Below, piece after piece: positions 45,236-53,980 of a DNA stretch of 64,000 nt. Source of the stretch: Pedobacter sp. BMA (GTDB lineage Bacteria > Bacteroidota > Bacteroidia > Sphingobacteriales > Sphingobacteriaceae); NCBI RefSeq assembly GCF_001027745.1, contig NZ_LECU01000004.1:682001-746000 (forward strand), given 5' to 3'. Every line of letters starts with the position of its first letter. Within the stretch, counting starts at the first letter, position 1. The translations under genes were made by a program, and so were the position numbers. The notes below the pieces were generated by a model. That model had not been told where the DNA came from, searched no databases, and worked only from the letters and a program-made list of their open reading frames with translations.

Positions 45236-46111
45236 TTATCTATTTGTGAAACTTTTACCCAGACTAGTATCTAGAAAATCTGTAGCAGAATCATGGTCGG
45301 TAGATAAACTCACCCCCATCCACTTTTCCATTTCCTGTGTCCTGGTTTCATCTGCATGCTTAAGCATACCGATAGCTTCACTTCCCAGAATGAGGTGCAT
45401 TGGTGGTTCAGGATGCACAGCAAGATTCACTAACACTTTTGCTGCTTTCACGGGGTCACCAGTGGGGATGAAATCGCCGCTCTGAAAAAATTCACTTCTT
45501 TGATCTACCAGATCATATCCATCAATTTTTGGGGCATAAGTCATGGAATCCCCCGCCCAATCTGTACGAAATCCACCTGGCTCCACGCTGGTAACCAGAA
45601 TCCCCAGTGATTTGACTTCTTTCGCCAGTGATTCTGTGAAACCACTTAATCCAAATTTTGCTGCCTGATAAATGGAAATCCCGGCATTACCCACTCTGCC
45701 TCCTACCGAACTAATTTGAAAAATGCGCCCTGACTTCTGTTTCCTCATGTAAGGCAACACAGCTCTGGTAATTTCTATTGGCGCGTATAAATTGGTTTCC
45801 AGCTGACTCCGTACCTGATCGGCACTAAATGCTTCGGCAGCCCCCACAATTCCAAAGCCCGCATTATTCACCAGAACATCAATCTTACCGAAGTGGGCAA
45901 TAGCAGCTTCTACGGTAATCGCTACCTGATTATAATCGGTCACATTTAAGGTTAGTGGATAAATCAACTCCCCGAACTTTTCAACCAAATCATCCAACAT
46001 GTTGGTGTTTCTTGCTGTAGCGACTACCTGATCGCCCATTGCCAATGCTTCTTCTGTTAAACTCCTTCCCAATCCGCGGGAGGCTCCTGTTATAAACCAA
46101 ACTTTTTTCAT
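45236..46111 (-). CDS. Short-chain dehydrogenase/reductase
   Basis: The 291-residue SDR has the NAD(P) motif TGASRGLG near residues 8-15, NNAGFGIV, catalytic Ser in QISSVGG and the Tyr-x3-Lys pair in IYQAAKFG. It would oxidise or reduce an alcohol or carbonyl, and the substrate is unknown. Basic residues near the glycine motif suggest NADPH. It is adjacent to an AraC regulator on the same strand and divergent from a lysine-rich small protein. Confidence 0.92.
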   Translation of the reverse strand: MKKVWFITGASRGLGRSLTEEALAMGDQVVATARNTNMLDDLVEKFGELIYPLTLNVTDYNQVAITVEAAIAHFGKIDVLVNNAGFGIVGAAEAFSADQVRSQLETNLYAPIEITRAVLPYMRKQKSGRIFQISSVGGRVGNAGISIYQAAKFGLSGFTESLAKEVKSLGILVTSVEPGGFRTDWAGDSMTYAPKIDGYDLVDQRSEFFQSGDFIPTGDPVKAAKVLVNLAVHPEPPMHLILGSEAIGMLKHADETRTQEMEKWMGVSLSTDHDSATDFLDTSLGKSFTNR

Positions 46112-46251
46112 GATTGTCTTTTTTATTGAATCAAAGGTATAGCAATCTGGAAGCTAAAATTTTGTTTAAAAGCTCAAAGTACTTTGCTTGAAAGCTCATT
46201 TAAAGTGAACCTTTTTAAAAGAACAATGTTGTTAACTACAAACTAAATGTT

Positions 46252-46464
46252 ATGGCAAAAACGAAAAAGAAAGCTGTAAAGAAAAAAGGCGGCAAGAAAA
46301 AAGACAAAAAAAAGAAAAAAGGACTTAAGAAGAATAAGTTAGGGGTCAAAAATTCACTGGTTAATAACATCAATGCCCGTAAGAAGAAAGGAAAATCGAG
46401 ATCGAAAAAGAAATCGAAAATTAGTAAAAAGGCTTATAAAAAAATGAAAAAAGGCTGGAAATGA
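46252..46464 (+). CDS. Lysine-rich small basic protein
   Basis: Roughly half of its 70 residues are lysine (for example KKAVKKKGGKKKDKKKKKG). A mildly conserved core NSLVNNINARKKKGKS sits in the middle and the end is KISKKAYKKMKKGWK. It is likely to bind nucleic acid or polyphosphate, as for histone H1-like or nucleoid-associated tails, but no domain is recognised. The conserved-looking C-terminal SKKAYKKMKKGW argues for a real gene rather than low-complexity noise. Confidence 0.65.
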   Translation: MAKTKKKAVKKKGGKKKDKKKKKGLKKNKLGVKNSLVNNINARKKKGKSRSKKKSKISKKAYKKMKKGWK

Positions 46465-46556
46465 TCTTGGGAAATTATCTAAATCAGACGCGCTCAAAGC
46501 GCTATCGATTTGGTATTAGTTTACTGAACGATAGCAATATTCGCTCAGAAAGCTAT

Positions 46557-46564
46557 TAACTTTG
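46557..46564 (+). promoter_or_regulatory. -7 box (TAACTTTG) for the HxlR gene
   Basis: TAACTTTG fits TAnnTTTG and ends four bases (CCGC) before the ATG at 46569, again a leaderless configuration. Confidence 0.5.
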
Positions 46565-46568
46565 CCGC

Positions 46569-46961
46569 ATGGCATTTGGAAAAGAAAAGCATACAAAAGA
46601 AAGTTGCAGCGCAAGCCTGAACGCGGTTAAGGATGCGCTGTATGTTTTAAACGGGAAATGGAAATTACCTTTAATTCTGAGTTTACAGGATGGCCCCAAA
46701 CGGTTCAATGAAATTCAAAAATCGCTGGGAGAGATTACTCCGAAGATTTTATCAAAAGAGCTGAAAGATCTGGAACTGAACGAATTTGTCATCCGCAACG
46801 TGTTTCCAACTACGCCGGTTACCGTTACTTATGAATTAACTGAATACAGCGGCTCTTTGGATAAGGTGATTGATGAGCTGAGAAACTGGGGTATGCAACA
46901 TCGCGAAAGACTTGTTGCGAACAGGAAAACGGACGTAACGCTGGAAGATGTAATAGCCTGA
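46569..46961 (+). CDS. HxlR family transcriptional regulator
   Basis: This 130-residue winged-helix protein shows the HxlR pattern: a Cys near residue 13 (KESCSASLNAVKDALYVLNG), KWKLPLILSLQDGPKRFNEI, the recognition region ITPKILSKELKDLELNEFV and the wing YELTEYSGSL. HxlR proteins often sense aldehydes or redox state through the N-terminal Cys. It is divergent from the SDR/AraC region across the lysine-rich gene. Its target is unknown. Confidence 0.93.
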   Translation: MAFGKEKHTKESCSASLNAVKDALYVLNGKWKLPLILSLQDGPKRFNEIQKSLGEITPKILSKELKDLELNEFVIRNVFPTTPVTVTYELTEYSGSLDKVIDELRNWGMQHRERLVANRKTDVTLEDVIA

Positions 46962-46993
46962 AAACCTAAAATCTGATAATGATTATTTTAGGC

Positions 46994-47001
46994 TATCTTT
47001 G
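46994..47001 (+). promoter_or_regulatory. -7 box (TATCTTTG) for the lysine-tail protein gene
   Basis: TATCTTTG lies 15 bases before the ATG at 47017. It argues against the in-frame start at 46999, which lies within the box. Confidence 0.5.
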
Positions 47002-47016
47002 TGCAAAATAAAATCG

Positions 47017-47541
47017 ATGGCGGTATTACATAAAAAAGAAGAAAAAATTCAGGCAGTGCTGGGTAGGTTGCCTAAAAAATATACTGACGAACAATTTGTG
47101 GAAATGTTTATCAGGCTTTATTCCAAAGACTGGGGCAAAATTAAATCAGCTTATATAAAACAGTCTCAGGATAAAGAACCTGGTACGGTGATAAATATGC
47201 CTAAACCTGAAATATACTTAAAACAGGTTTTAGCAAATTATTTGCAACAAGCAGATTCACCTAAGATTGAAGAAGCTGAATTTGTAGACGAAACTCCAGT
47301 TGCTGAACCTAAAAAAGCTAAAACAACAACTAAAAAGAAAGTTGACGTTGAAGAACAGGTTATAGAACCCAAAAAAGCTAAAACAACAACCAAAAAGAAA
47401 GTGGAGGTTATTGAGGAAACAGGTGTTGAAGTAAAAAAAACTAAGGCTCCGGCGAAGAAAAAAGCTGATGCTGCTGAAGAAGCTCCCGCAATAGAAAAAA
47501 AGCCAAAAAGCACAGCGAAGAAGGCTGCAGAAAAAAAATAA
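47017..47541 (+). CDS. Protein with conserved N-terminal domain and lysine-rich repeat tail
   Basis: The 174-residue product has a compact N-terminal domain (about 1-70: KKEEKIQAVLGRLPKKYTDE, VEMFIRLYSKDWGKI). An acidic linker follows, then a tail with repeats EPKKAKTTTKKKVDVEE, EPKKAKTTTKKKVEVIEE and related KKTKAPAKKKAD blocks. The tail resembles histone H1/AlgP-type basic repeats that bind DNA. The N-terminal part is not recognised. The nearby gene at 46252 is also strongly basic. The ATG at 47017 is preferred to 46999 because of the -7 box. Confidence 0.75.
   Translation: MAVLHKKEEKIQAVLGRLPKKYTDEQFVEMFIRLYSKDWGKIKSAYIKQSQDKEPGTVINMPKPEIYLKQVLANYLQQADSPKIEEAEFVDETPVAEPKKAKTTTKKKVDVEEQVIEPKKAKTTTKKKVEVIEETGVEVKKTKAPAKKKADAAEEAPAIEKKPKSTAKKAAEKK
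47314..47405. repeat. Direct coding repeat in the lysine-rich tail
   Basis: Two copies of an AAAAAAGCTAAAACAACAAC-type unit, starting near 47314 and near 47377, are separated by about 63 bp and encode EPKKAKTTTKKK twice. The two copies differ at few bases. The count of such units could vary between strains by slippage or recombination. Confidence 0.6.
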
Positions 47542-47610
47542 AAAAATTTAGCCATGATATAATAAATCATCCTTTTAGGTGTTTATATATATGAGAGCGT
47601 TAATTTAGAT

Positions 47611-47651
47611 GACGGGGATAGGTCGGTATGATTTATCCCCGTTTCTTTTTT
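47611..47651 (+). terminator. Terminator after the lysine-tail protein gene
   Basis: ACGGGGATA (47612-47620) and TATCCCCGT (47634-47642) form a 9-bp stem with a 13-nt loop, followed by a T-rich stretch (TTCTTTTTT). It lies 70 bp after the stop. Confidence 0.82.
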
Positions 47652-47774
47652 AAGCTCGTACGTTGCTTCCACACTTTCCAATTACTTCCCTTTTTGAAAC
47701 CTGACAGTTTAGGGCAATCTACCATTTTTGTGTAATCTTTAGGCTGATAATTGGCATATCGGGAAAAGTCGATA

Positions 47775-47782
47775 TACATTTG
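47775..47782 (+). promoter_or_regulatory. -7 box (TACATTTG) for the ArsR/alkene reductase operon
   Basis: TACATTTG ends four bases (CGAT) before the ATG at 47787, so the transcript is predicted to be leaderless. It defines the ArsR start, since the in-frame ATG at 47751 lies upstream of the box. Confidence 0.55.
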
Positions 47783-47786
47783 CGAT

Positions 47787-48089
47787 ATGGATCAAGTAGA
47801 AGTGTTCAAAGCATTATCAAATAAAACCCGTTTGCAGATTCTAAACTGGCTCAAAGCTCCTGCAGAAAATTTTCCAGATCAACCTAATGCCGACTTCGAA
47901 AATGTGGGTGTTTGCGTGGGTCAAATTCAGATGAAAGCAGGACTCTCACAAAGTACCATCTCCGAATATCTATCTATTCTACAACGTGCTGATTTAATTT
48001 CCGCCACCAGGGTTGGACAGTGGACTTATTACAAACGGAATATGGAAGGTCTTGAAAAATTAAGTGAAATTATTAATACAGAATTATAA
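47787..48089 (+). CDS. ArsR family transcriptional regulator
   Basis: The roughly 100-residue winged-helix protein has MDQVEVFKALSNKTRLQILN at the N-terminus, the recognition helix LSQSTISEYLSILQRADLI, and a wing with WTYYKRN, the ArsR/SmtB pattern. A Cys in NVGVCVGQIQ may act as a redox or metal sensor. It is followed 12 bp later by an alkene reductase gene, so it is probably autoregulated and controls that gene, a common arrangement for stress-inducible flavoenzymes. Confidence 0.92.
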   Translation: MDQVEVFKALSNKTRLQILNWLKAPAENFPDQPNADFENVGVCVGQIQMKAGLSQSTISEYLSILQRADLISATRVGQWTYYKRNMEGLEKLSEIINTEL

Positions 48090-48101
48090 ATAGCAATCAA
48101 T

Positions 48102-49202
48102 ATGAATACAGATAGTTTATTTAAGCCTTTCAGCTTAAAATCATTAACCACAAAAAACAGAATTGTCATGGCTCCCATGACCAGGTCTTTCTCTCCAAAT
48201 GGGATCCCAACTGATGCAGTTGCGGAGTACTATGCGAAGCGTGCGGCTGGTGAAGTAGGACTGATCTTATCAGAAGGTACAGTAATCAATCGTCCTTCTT
48301 CTTCTGCCGATCCAAACATTCCTCATTTTTTTGGAGAACAAGCCCTGGCAGGATGGCAAAAGGTAATCAACGATGTTCATGCCACGGGTGGCACGATGGG
48401 CCCTCAAATCTGGCACCAGGGAATATCTGCCAACCATGCTTCAGGATGGTTACCCAGCTCTCCATTCGAAGGTCCTTCAAGCTTAAACAGTCCTGGCTTC
48501 GAAAACGGGGTTCCAATGACAGATGCCGCTATTGCAGACACCATTGCTGCTTTCGGCCAGGCTGCAGCTGATGCTAAAGCACTTGGATTCGACACCGTTG
48601 AAATCCATGGTGCTCACCAGTATTTAATCGATCAGTTTTTCTGGGATGCAACTAATAACCGTACAGATATCTATGGTGGTAAAACCTTAGCCGAGCGCAC
48701 CCGCTTTGGAGTTGAGGTGATCAAAGAAGTTCGTAAACGTGTTGGTGAAGATTTCGCAGTTATTATTCGCTTGTCGCAGTTTAAGCCTGCAGCATATGAT
48801 TTCAAACTGGCCAAAAATGAAACTGAAATGGAACAATGGTTAACGCCGTTAGCCGATGCAGGAATCGACATTTTCCATTGTTCACAACGCAGATTCTGGG
48901 AGCCGGAATTCGAAGGTTCAGACCTGAATTTTGCAGGATGGGCAAAAAAAATAACCGGAAAAGCAACCATTTCGGTAGGATCTGTAGGTTTGAATGGCGA
49001 TTTCTTTGGTGCCTTTGCAGGTCAGAGTTCTGAGCCAAGCTCGCTAGATGAGTTGGTACGCAGAATGGATCGTGGTGACTTTGATTTAGTTGCTGTTGGC
49101 CGTCCATTATTATCTGATCCGAACTGGGTAGAAAAAATTAAAAATGACAATTTTTCAGAATTGAAAGGATTCAGCAAGGAAGCATTGGCTGAACTGGTTT
49201 AA
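48102..49202 (+). CDS. Old Yellow Enzyme-type alkene reductase
   Basis: The 366-residue FMN oxidoreductase has the TIM-barrel pattern of OYE: LTTKNRIVMAPMTRSFSPNG at the N-terminus, VEIHGAHQYLIDQFFWDATN (substrate-binding His, with Gln where Gly is common), RTDIYGG, and DLVAVGRPLLSDPNWV. It reduces activated C=C bonds, such as enones or nitro compounds, using NADPH. It is in an operon with the ArsR-type regulator 12 bp upstream, pointing to induction by electrophiles, and is followed by a strong terminator. Confidence 0.95.
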   Translation: MNTDSLFKPFSLKSLTTKNRIVMAPMTRSFSPNGIPTDAVAEYYAKRAAGEVGLILSEGTVINRPSSSADPNIPHFFGEQALAGWQKVINDVHATGGTMGPQIWHQGISANHASGWLPSSPFEGPSSLNSPGFENGVPMTDAAIADTIAAFGQAAADAKALGFDTVEIHGAHQYLIDQFFWDATNNRTDIYGGKTLAERTRFGVEVIKEVRKRVGEDFAVIIRLSQFKPAAYDFKLAKNETEMEQWLTPLADAGIDIFHCSQRRFWEPEFEGSDLNFAGWAKKITGKATISVGSVGLNGDFFGAFAGQSSEPSSLDELVRRMDRGDFDLVAVGRPLLSDPNWVEKIKNDNFSELKGFSKEALAELV

Positions 49203-49224
49203 TACTATTTCCCATTATAATTTC

Positions 49225-49256
49225 AAAAGCACCTCATAAATGGGGTGCTTTTTTTA
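49225..49256 (+). terminator. Terminator after the alkene reductase gene
   Basis: AAAAGCACCTC (49225-49235) and GGGGTGCTTTT (49242-49252) form an 11-bp stem with one T-G pair and a 6-nt loop, followed by T residues. Confidence 0.92.
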
Positions 49257-49308
49257 TTAATCACCATTATAAAATTTTCTTAAATTCACCATTTCAAATC
49301 CATATCCT

Positions 49309-50199
49309 ATGTCAAACATTTCACTCATTATTGAAGAAAGGCCGGCAAACATTGGTAACTTCATGGTTGGCAGGTTGCTGCCATTTAGGGAAAAACGAAT
49401 GGTTGGTCCATTTGCTTTCATCGATCACATGGGCCCAGCCGCTATGAGTGACCATGAAAATCTCGACGTACCGCCGCATCCGCACATCGGCTTATCTACA
49501 TTAACCTTTTTATTTGAAGGGGAAATTGAGCACCGCGATAGCTTGGGAACAGACATTATTATTAAACCCGGACAAGTGAACTGGATGACTTCTGGCAAGG
49601 GGATCGTTCACTCAGAGCGTACACCTTCTTATTTAAGACAGACGGATAAAATGCTCCATGGTTTACAAATTTGGGTAGCCCTGCCAAAAGCACTTGAACA
49701 AATGGATCCTGAGTTTTTTCATGTTGATCAAGAAGATATTCCCAGCTGGCAACAGGATGGAGTCAATATTAAATTAATTGCCGGCGAAGCATTTGGCCGC
49801 CAATCACCTGTTCCTGTGTATTGCCCGCTGTACTTTATTGAGATTAAAAGTACAGGCCGACAAAAATTGAATATTGGAAATGATCTGTTTGGTGAAAGCG
49901 CGCTATATGTACTCGAGGGGGGCATAGAAAGTGATGGACACCTTTTCAAACCACGCTTAATTCTAGTGGCTAATGATGCTAAACTCTGCGAATTTACGAT
50001 GTTGGAGAACACCACCATATATATTTTTGGTGGCAATCCATTTCCTGAGGAGAGATTTATATACTGGAATTTTGTAGCCTCTGATAAAGAAACAATCGAA
50101 AAGGCTAAACAGGACTGGCTGGAGCAAAAGTTCAGACCTGTGCCAGGTGAAACAGATTTCGTACCGTTGCCCAATCAAAATCCATATTTAAAAAAATAA
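49309..50199 (+). CDS. Pirin family protein
   Basis: The 296-residue bicupin has the pirin signature: GPFAFIDHMGPA, then HPHIGLSTLTFLFEGEIEHRDS carrying the metal-binding His pair and the further His, and INWMTSGKGIVHSER-like sequence (VNWMTSGKGIVHSE). It contains an Fe(II) site and may act as a quercetinase or a redox regulator. There is no signal peptide. It is convergent with the HIT gene, separated by a short hairpin. Confidence 0.94.
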   Translation: MSNISLIIEERPANIGNFMVGRLLPFREKRMVGPFAFIDHMGPAAMSDHENLDVPPHPHIGLSTLTFLFEGEIEHRDSLGTDIIIKPGQVNWMTSGKGIVHSERTPSYLRQTDKMLHGLQIWVALPKALEQMDPEFFHVDQEDIPSWQQDGVNIKLIAGEAFGRQSPVPVYCPLYFIEIKSTGRQKLNIGNDLFGESALYVLEGGIESDGHLFKPRLILVANDAKLCEFTMLENTTIYIFGGNPFPEERFIYWNFVASDKETIEKAKQDWLEQKFRPVPGETDFVPLPNQNPYLKK

Positions 50200-50217
50200 T
50201 GCGGGCATTACCCGCAT
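50199..50217. terminator. Short hairpin between convergent pirin and HIT genes
   Basis: ATGCGGG (50199-50205) and CCCGCAT (50211-50217) pair around CATTA between two convergent genes. It could terminate both directions; T-tracts are weak. Confidence 0.5.
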
Positions 50218-50222
50218 CATCA

Positions 50223-50621
50223 CTATTCTTCTAATAAAGCCTGCCTGATTTTTTCGGCGGCTTCAGTAAGTTCTTCGGGAGTGGGCTTGAGTTTCTCTTT
50301 ACTAAAATCCATATCACTCACATTGTTCATAGGAATTAAATGAATGTGGGCATGTGGAACTTCTAATCCAATCACGGCTACACCGACTTTTTTGCATGGA
50401 AAAGCACTTTTAACGCCTTTTGCTACAATTTTAGCAAACATCCAAAGTCCGACATATAAATCTTCTTCAGCATCAAAAATATAATCGACTTCCACTTTTG
50501 GGATCACCAGTACATGACCGGCAGTAAGCGGCTGGATATCTAAAAAAGCTAAATATTCAACAGTTTCAGCAACAACATGTGCGCTGATTTCGCCGGAGAC
50601 AATTTTTGAAAATATACTCAT
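50223..50621 (-). CDS. HIT family hydrolase
   Basis: The 132-residue protein begins MSIFSKIVSGEISAHVVAET and has the histidine triad HAHIHLIPMN near residue 96. Members hydrolyse nucleotide-linked phosphates, for example AMP-lysine-type adducts or dinucleoside polyphosphates. It lies 35 bp downstream of greA on the same strand, so the two are likely one operon. Confidence 0.94.
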   Translation of the reverse strand: MSIFSKIVSGEISAHVVAETVEYLAFLDIQPLTAGHVLVIPKVEVDYIFDAEEDLYVGLWMFAKIVAKGVKSAFPCKKVGVAVIGLEVPHAHIHLIPMNNVSDMDFSKEKLKPTPEELTEAAEKIRQALLEE

Positions 50622-50656
50622 AAAAGGATAGTAGGTTTAAAAGTGAATGTTAATGT

Positions 50657-51130
50657 TTATCTCGAAATCTCTAGCACTTCAAACTGCATCTTACCGGCAG
50701 GCACTTCAATTTCAGCAAATTCGCCAACCGACTTTCCAAGTAAACCTTGTGCAATTGGTGATTTAACAGAAATCTTTCCGGTTTTTAAATCGGCTTCACT
50801 TTCAGCGACTAACTGATAGGTCATGGTCGCTCCGTTTTTAACATTTTTTATTTTAACAATAGACAATGCTAACACCTTTGATAAATCCAATTTTGATTCA
50901 TCTATGAGGCGTGCATTAGCCAAAGTATTTTTTAATTTTGAGATCTTCGCCTCGTGTAATCCTTGCGCTTCTTTGGCCGCATCATATTCTGCATTTTCTG
51001 ATAAATCACCTTTATCTCTCGCCTCAGCAATTGCTTTCGATATTAGCTGACGGCCCGTTGTAGTTAGATAGTGAACTTCTTCTTTTAGTTTATCTAACCC
51101 CTCTTGTGTATAGTACGTTACCTCTGTCAT
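50657..51130 (-). CDS. greA: Transcription elongation factor GreA
   Basis: The roughly 157-residue product has the N-terminal coiled coil (TQEGLDKLKEEVHYLTTTGR, then GDLSENAEYDAAKEAQGLHE with the acidic tip Asp-Glu) and the C-terminal FKBP-like domain (SPIAQGLLGKSVGEFAEIEV). GreA stimulates RNA polymerase to cleave backtracked transcripts. The start is set at 51130 (MTEVTYYTQEG); an in-frame ATG at 51151 adds seven residues. The HIT gene follows. Confidence 0.96.
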   Translation of the reverse strand: MTEVTYYTQEGLDKLKEEVHYLTTTGRQLISKAIAEARDKGDLSENAEYDAAKEAQGLHEAKISKLKNTLANARLIDESKLDLSKVLALSIVKIKNVKNGATMTYQLVAESEADLKTGKISVKSPIAQGLLGKSVGEFAEIEVPAGKMQFEVLEISR

Positions 51131-51359
51131 TGCTCTATTAATTTTATTCAAACGCTATAAAAAACAAACAAGACTACATAGTTGGTTTCTACATAGTCTT
51201 GCTTCAATTATAACGAAGATAAAATGCGGAAATTACAAAACCAAATAAAAGATCAAGATTTATACCTTTTACTGATATTAGCCTCTGAAGTAACATTCAA
51301 TTATACAGTGATTAAAAATTCGATCAATAAGTTTATTTTAGCTGAAATTATTCAAAAAA

Positions 51360-53243
51360 ATGAAAAAGTTATTTTCACTCGCCCTTCTAATCAGTTTGGC
51401 AGGTTACACGGTTTCTGCTCAGGAACTCTACATGCCTAGGAACATAAAAGCGGCTTATTTAAAAGGTACCCGTTCTGCAAACGGAAACCCGGGGCCCAAC
51501 TACTGGCAAAACCATGGCCGTTACAACATGGATATAAAAGTCGATGCGGAAACCAAGGTGGTGAGCGGAGATGAGGAAATTCTATATAGTAATAACAGTA
51601 ATGATACCCTAAAAACACTGGTCATACGCTTTGTAAACAATCTACATAAGCCAACGGCTCCGAGGAGCGGGGCTGTTAGTCAAGATTTCTTAAGCTCGGG
51701 GTTAAACATCACATCGTTTTCTGTAGATGGCGAGCGCTATAAAGTAGATAGCAAAGACTGGGGAACAGTGGGAAGCGTCAAATTAAAAAAACCACTTAAC
51801 CCTAAGTCGAAAATTACAGTGAAAATCGGATGGGACTATCCATTATCCAAAGAAAGTGGTAGAGAAGGACAGATTGATCCGAACTCATTCTTTGTAGCTT
51901 ATAGTTATCCACGTATTTCAGTCTTCGACGACTATAATGGATGGGACCGCATTCCGCATACCGACAGGGCTGAGTTTTATAATGATTTTAATGATTATGT
52001 ATTTTCCATAAAAGCGCCGAAAAACTATGTGGTTTACGCCACCGGTGATTTCCTAAATCCTGATGATGTTTTGCAGCCGGAAATTTCTGCCCGCTTAAAA
52101 AAGTCCTATAACACTGATGAAGTGATTCACATTGCCAGTGAACAAGAACTAAAGGATGGTAAAGTTACCGCACAAAAAGACTGGAATACTTGGAAATTTA
52201 AAGTAGATCATATCACCGATATCACCTTCGCATTAAGCAATCACTATGCCTGGGATGGCGGAAGCGTAATCGTTGATGCAAAAACAGGACGCCGGGCAAG
52301 TGCGCAGGCAGCTTACAACCCAACCACAGGCAAGGACTTTTTAAATTCAGTGAAGTATAATATTAATGCTTTGTCATGGTTCTCCAACAACTGGCCAGGC
52401 ATTCCTTATCCATATGCAAAAACAATTGCTTTTCAAGGCTTTGCAGACATGGAATACCCAATGATGGTTAATGACTCCCAATTTGGGGACCCTGTTTTTG
52501 CACAGTTGGTGCAAGACCATGAGGTTGCACATACCTATTTTCCATTTTATATGGGCATCAACGAAACCCGTTATGCTTATATGGATGAAGGGTGGGCTAC
52601 TACATTTGAATACTTAATTGGCATCGCTGAACATGGGAAACAAGCGGCAGATGACTTTTATAAAAAATTCAGAGTAAACAACTATATTAATGATAAGTCG
52701 ACAGAAGAAGATCAGCCTATTATTTCGATGTCCGATCAGGTATCTGGCGCTGGATATGGAAACAACTCCTATGGCAAAGCTTCATTATCTTATCTGGCTT
52801 TAAAAGACATGTTGGGCGATGAGTTATTTAAAAAGTCACTTCACCATTATATGAACACATGGAATGGCAAGCATCCCATTCCATGGGACTATTTCAATTC
52901 AATGAACACCGGTTCAGGTCAGAACCTGAATTGGTTCTTTAGGAACTGGTTTTTCACCAACAACTATATTGATCTGAAACTGGAATATACCAAACAGAAG
53001 GCTGTAAACTCACCAATTATGGTTCGAAATATAGGAGGTTTTGCCATTCCATTTGATCTGGTGATTACCTATAAGGACGGTAACGTCGACAGAATTCACT
53101 ATACACCTTCGGTATGGAAAAACAATCAAAGTGTAATTTCATTAGTGGTTAAAAATAATGGAAAAGCGATGAGAAGCATTGCACTGGATGGTGGCATTTA
53201 TATGGATGCTACTCCAAAAGATAATGCATACGAATTTAAATAA
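51360..53243 (+). CDS. Secreted M1 family metallopeptidase
   Basis: The 627-residue protein has a signal peptide (AGYTVSAQE) and the gluzincin motif HEVAH at residues 387-391, with the third ligand Glu410 in YMDEGWATTFE. The GxMEN-equivalent is GFADMEYPMMV, which varies from the usual sequence. M1 peptidases remove N-terminal residues; a secreted one presumably processes peptides in the periplasm. It is convergent with the OsmC gene, with a long hairpin between the two stops. Confidence 0.93.
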   Translation: MKKLFSLALLISLAGYTVSAQELYMPRNIKAAYLKGTRSANGNPGPNYWQNHGRYNMDIKVDAETKVVSGDEEILYSNNSNDTLKTLVIRFVNNLHKPTAPRSGAVSQDFLSSGLNITSFSVDGERYKVDSKDWGTVGSVKLKKPLNPKSKITVKIGWDYPLSKESGREGQIDPNSFFVAYSYPRISVFDDYNGWDRIPHTDRAEFYNDFNDYVFSIKAPKNYVVYATGDFLNPDDVLQPEISARLKKSYNTDEVIHIASEQELKDGKVTAQKDWNTWKFKVDHITDITFALSNHYAWDGGSVIVDAKTGRRASAQAAYNPTTGKDFLNSVKYNINALSWFSNNWPGIPYPYAKTIAFQGFADMEYPMMVNDSQFGDPVFAQLVQDHEVAHTYFPFYMGINETRYAYMDEGWATTFEYLIGIAEHGKQAADDFYKKFRVNNYINDKSTEEDQPIISMSDQVSGAGYGNNSYGKASLSYLALKDMLGDELFKKSLHHYMNTWNGKHPIPWDYFNSMNTGSGQNLNWFFRNWFFTNNYIDLKLEYTKQKAVNSPIMVRNIGGFAIPFDLVITYKDGNVDRIHYTPSVWKNNQSVISLVVKNNGKAMRSIALDGGIYMDATPKDNAYEFK

Positions 53244-53246
53244 TCC

Positions 53247-53289
53247 AGTTGGCAGTTTACAGCTTAATAAAGCCTGTGAACTGCCAACT
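53247..53289. terminator. Long hairpin between convergent M1 peptidase and OsmC genes
   Basis: AGTTGGCAGTTTACAG (53247-53262) and CTGTGAACTGCCAACT (53274-53289) form a 16-bp stem with one T-G pair. It lies just after the M1 stop and before the OsmC stop. It probably terminates both genes despite weak T-tracts, and may be a repetitive element. Confidence 0.65.
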
Positions 53290-53292
53290 CCA

Positions 53293-53769
53293 TTAACTAT
53301 TCTCCGCTTTAATTTCCGGATTATGTTTAACCGGAAAGTTAAGGGAATTAGCAATAAAGCACATCTTATTTGCTTCCTGGTGCAACGAGTGCGCCAATTC
53401 GAGATGTGCCTGATCAGCAATTAACACTTGTGGATGCAAGGTCACTTCTTTGAATTTCCCACTTCCGTCGGATAATTCCTCCATCACGCCTACAGCTTCA
53501 TCCTTGTAGTCGATGACGACAATTTCGTTTTTTGAACAAAGATGGAGATACCAGAGCATGTGACAACTCGATATAGACGAGAGTAATAAATCTTCCGGGT
53601 TATACTTTGACTTATCGCCTAAAAAAGCTGAGTCGGAAGAACCCGAAATATCAGCCTTACCTTTTATAGAAATAACATAGTCCCGATCGTAAGATCTGTA
53701 ATCCATGGTACCCGAGCCTTTATTGCCTGTCCATGTAATGGTAGTCGAATATTGATGATCTTTCGGCAT
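53293..53769 (-). CDS. OsmC family peroxiredoxin-like protein
   Basis: The 158-residue protein has the OsmC/Ohr pattern: an N-terminal TTITWTGNKGSGTMDYRSY, DKSKYNPEDLLLSSISSCHMLWYL with the first Cys, and a second Cys in LHLCSKNEIVV. The spacing of the two Cys is shorter than in Ohr and the second Cys lies close by, so peroxidase activity is uncertain. It is convergent with the M1 peptidase gene. Confidence 0.88.
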   Translation of the reverse strand: MPKDHQYSTTITWTGNKGSGTMDYRSYDRDYVISIKGKADISGSSDSAFLGDKSKYNPEDLLLSSISSCHMLWYLHLCSKNEIVVIDYKDEAVGVMEELSDGSGKFKEVTLHPQVLIADQAHLELAHSLHQEANKMCFIANSLNFPVKHNPEIKAENS

Positions 53770-53980
53770 AAAAAATGGTTAGTATGTTTTACCAATTTAA
53801 ACATTTACTTCAAAATAACAGCAATATTTCTAATTTATGAAGATAAAGGATGGGCCTTTATCTTCATCTTTTCCTTTCGATTGCAACAACTAATTGTATT
53901 AAATTAATTACTTGGATTGGTTTTTGATTATTACGATGATTACTTATTAATTTTGCCGAATCGCATTACAACAAAACAAA

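Noticed and set aside
47238..47570. Phe-rich minus-strand frame opposite the lysine-rich tail
   Set aside because: It is the mirror of lysine codons (AAA read as TTT), not a real hydrophobic protein.
49728..50174. 148-codon minus-strand frame inside the pirin gene
   Set aside because: It is antisense to a clear pirin and shows no family signature.
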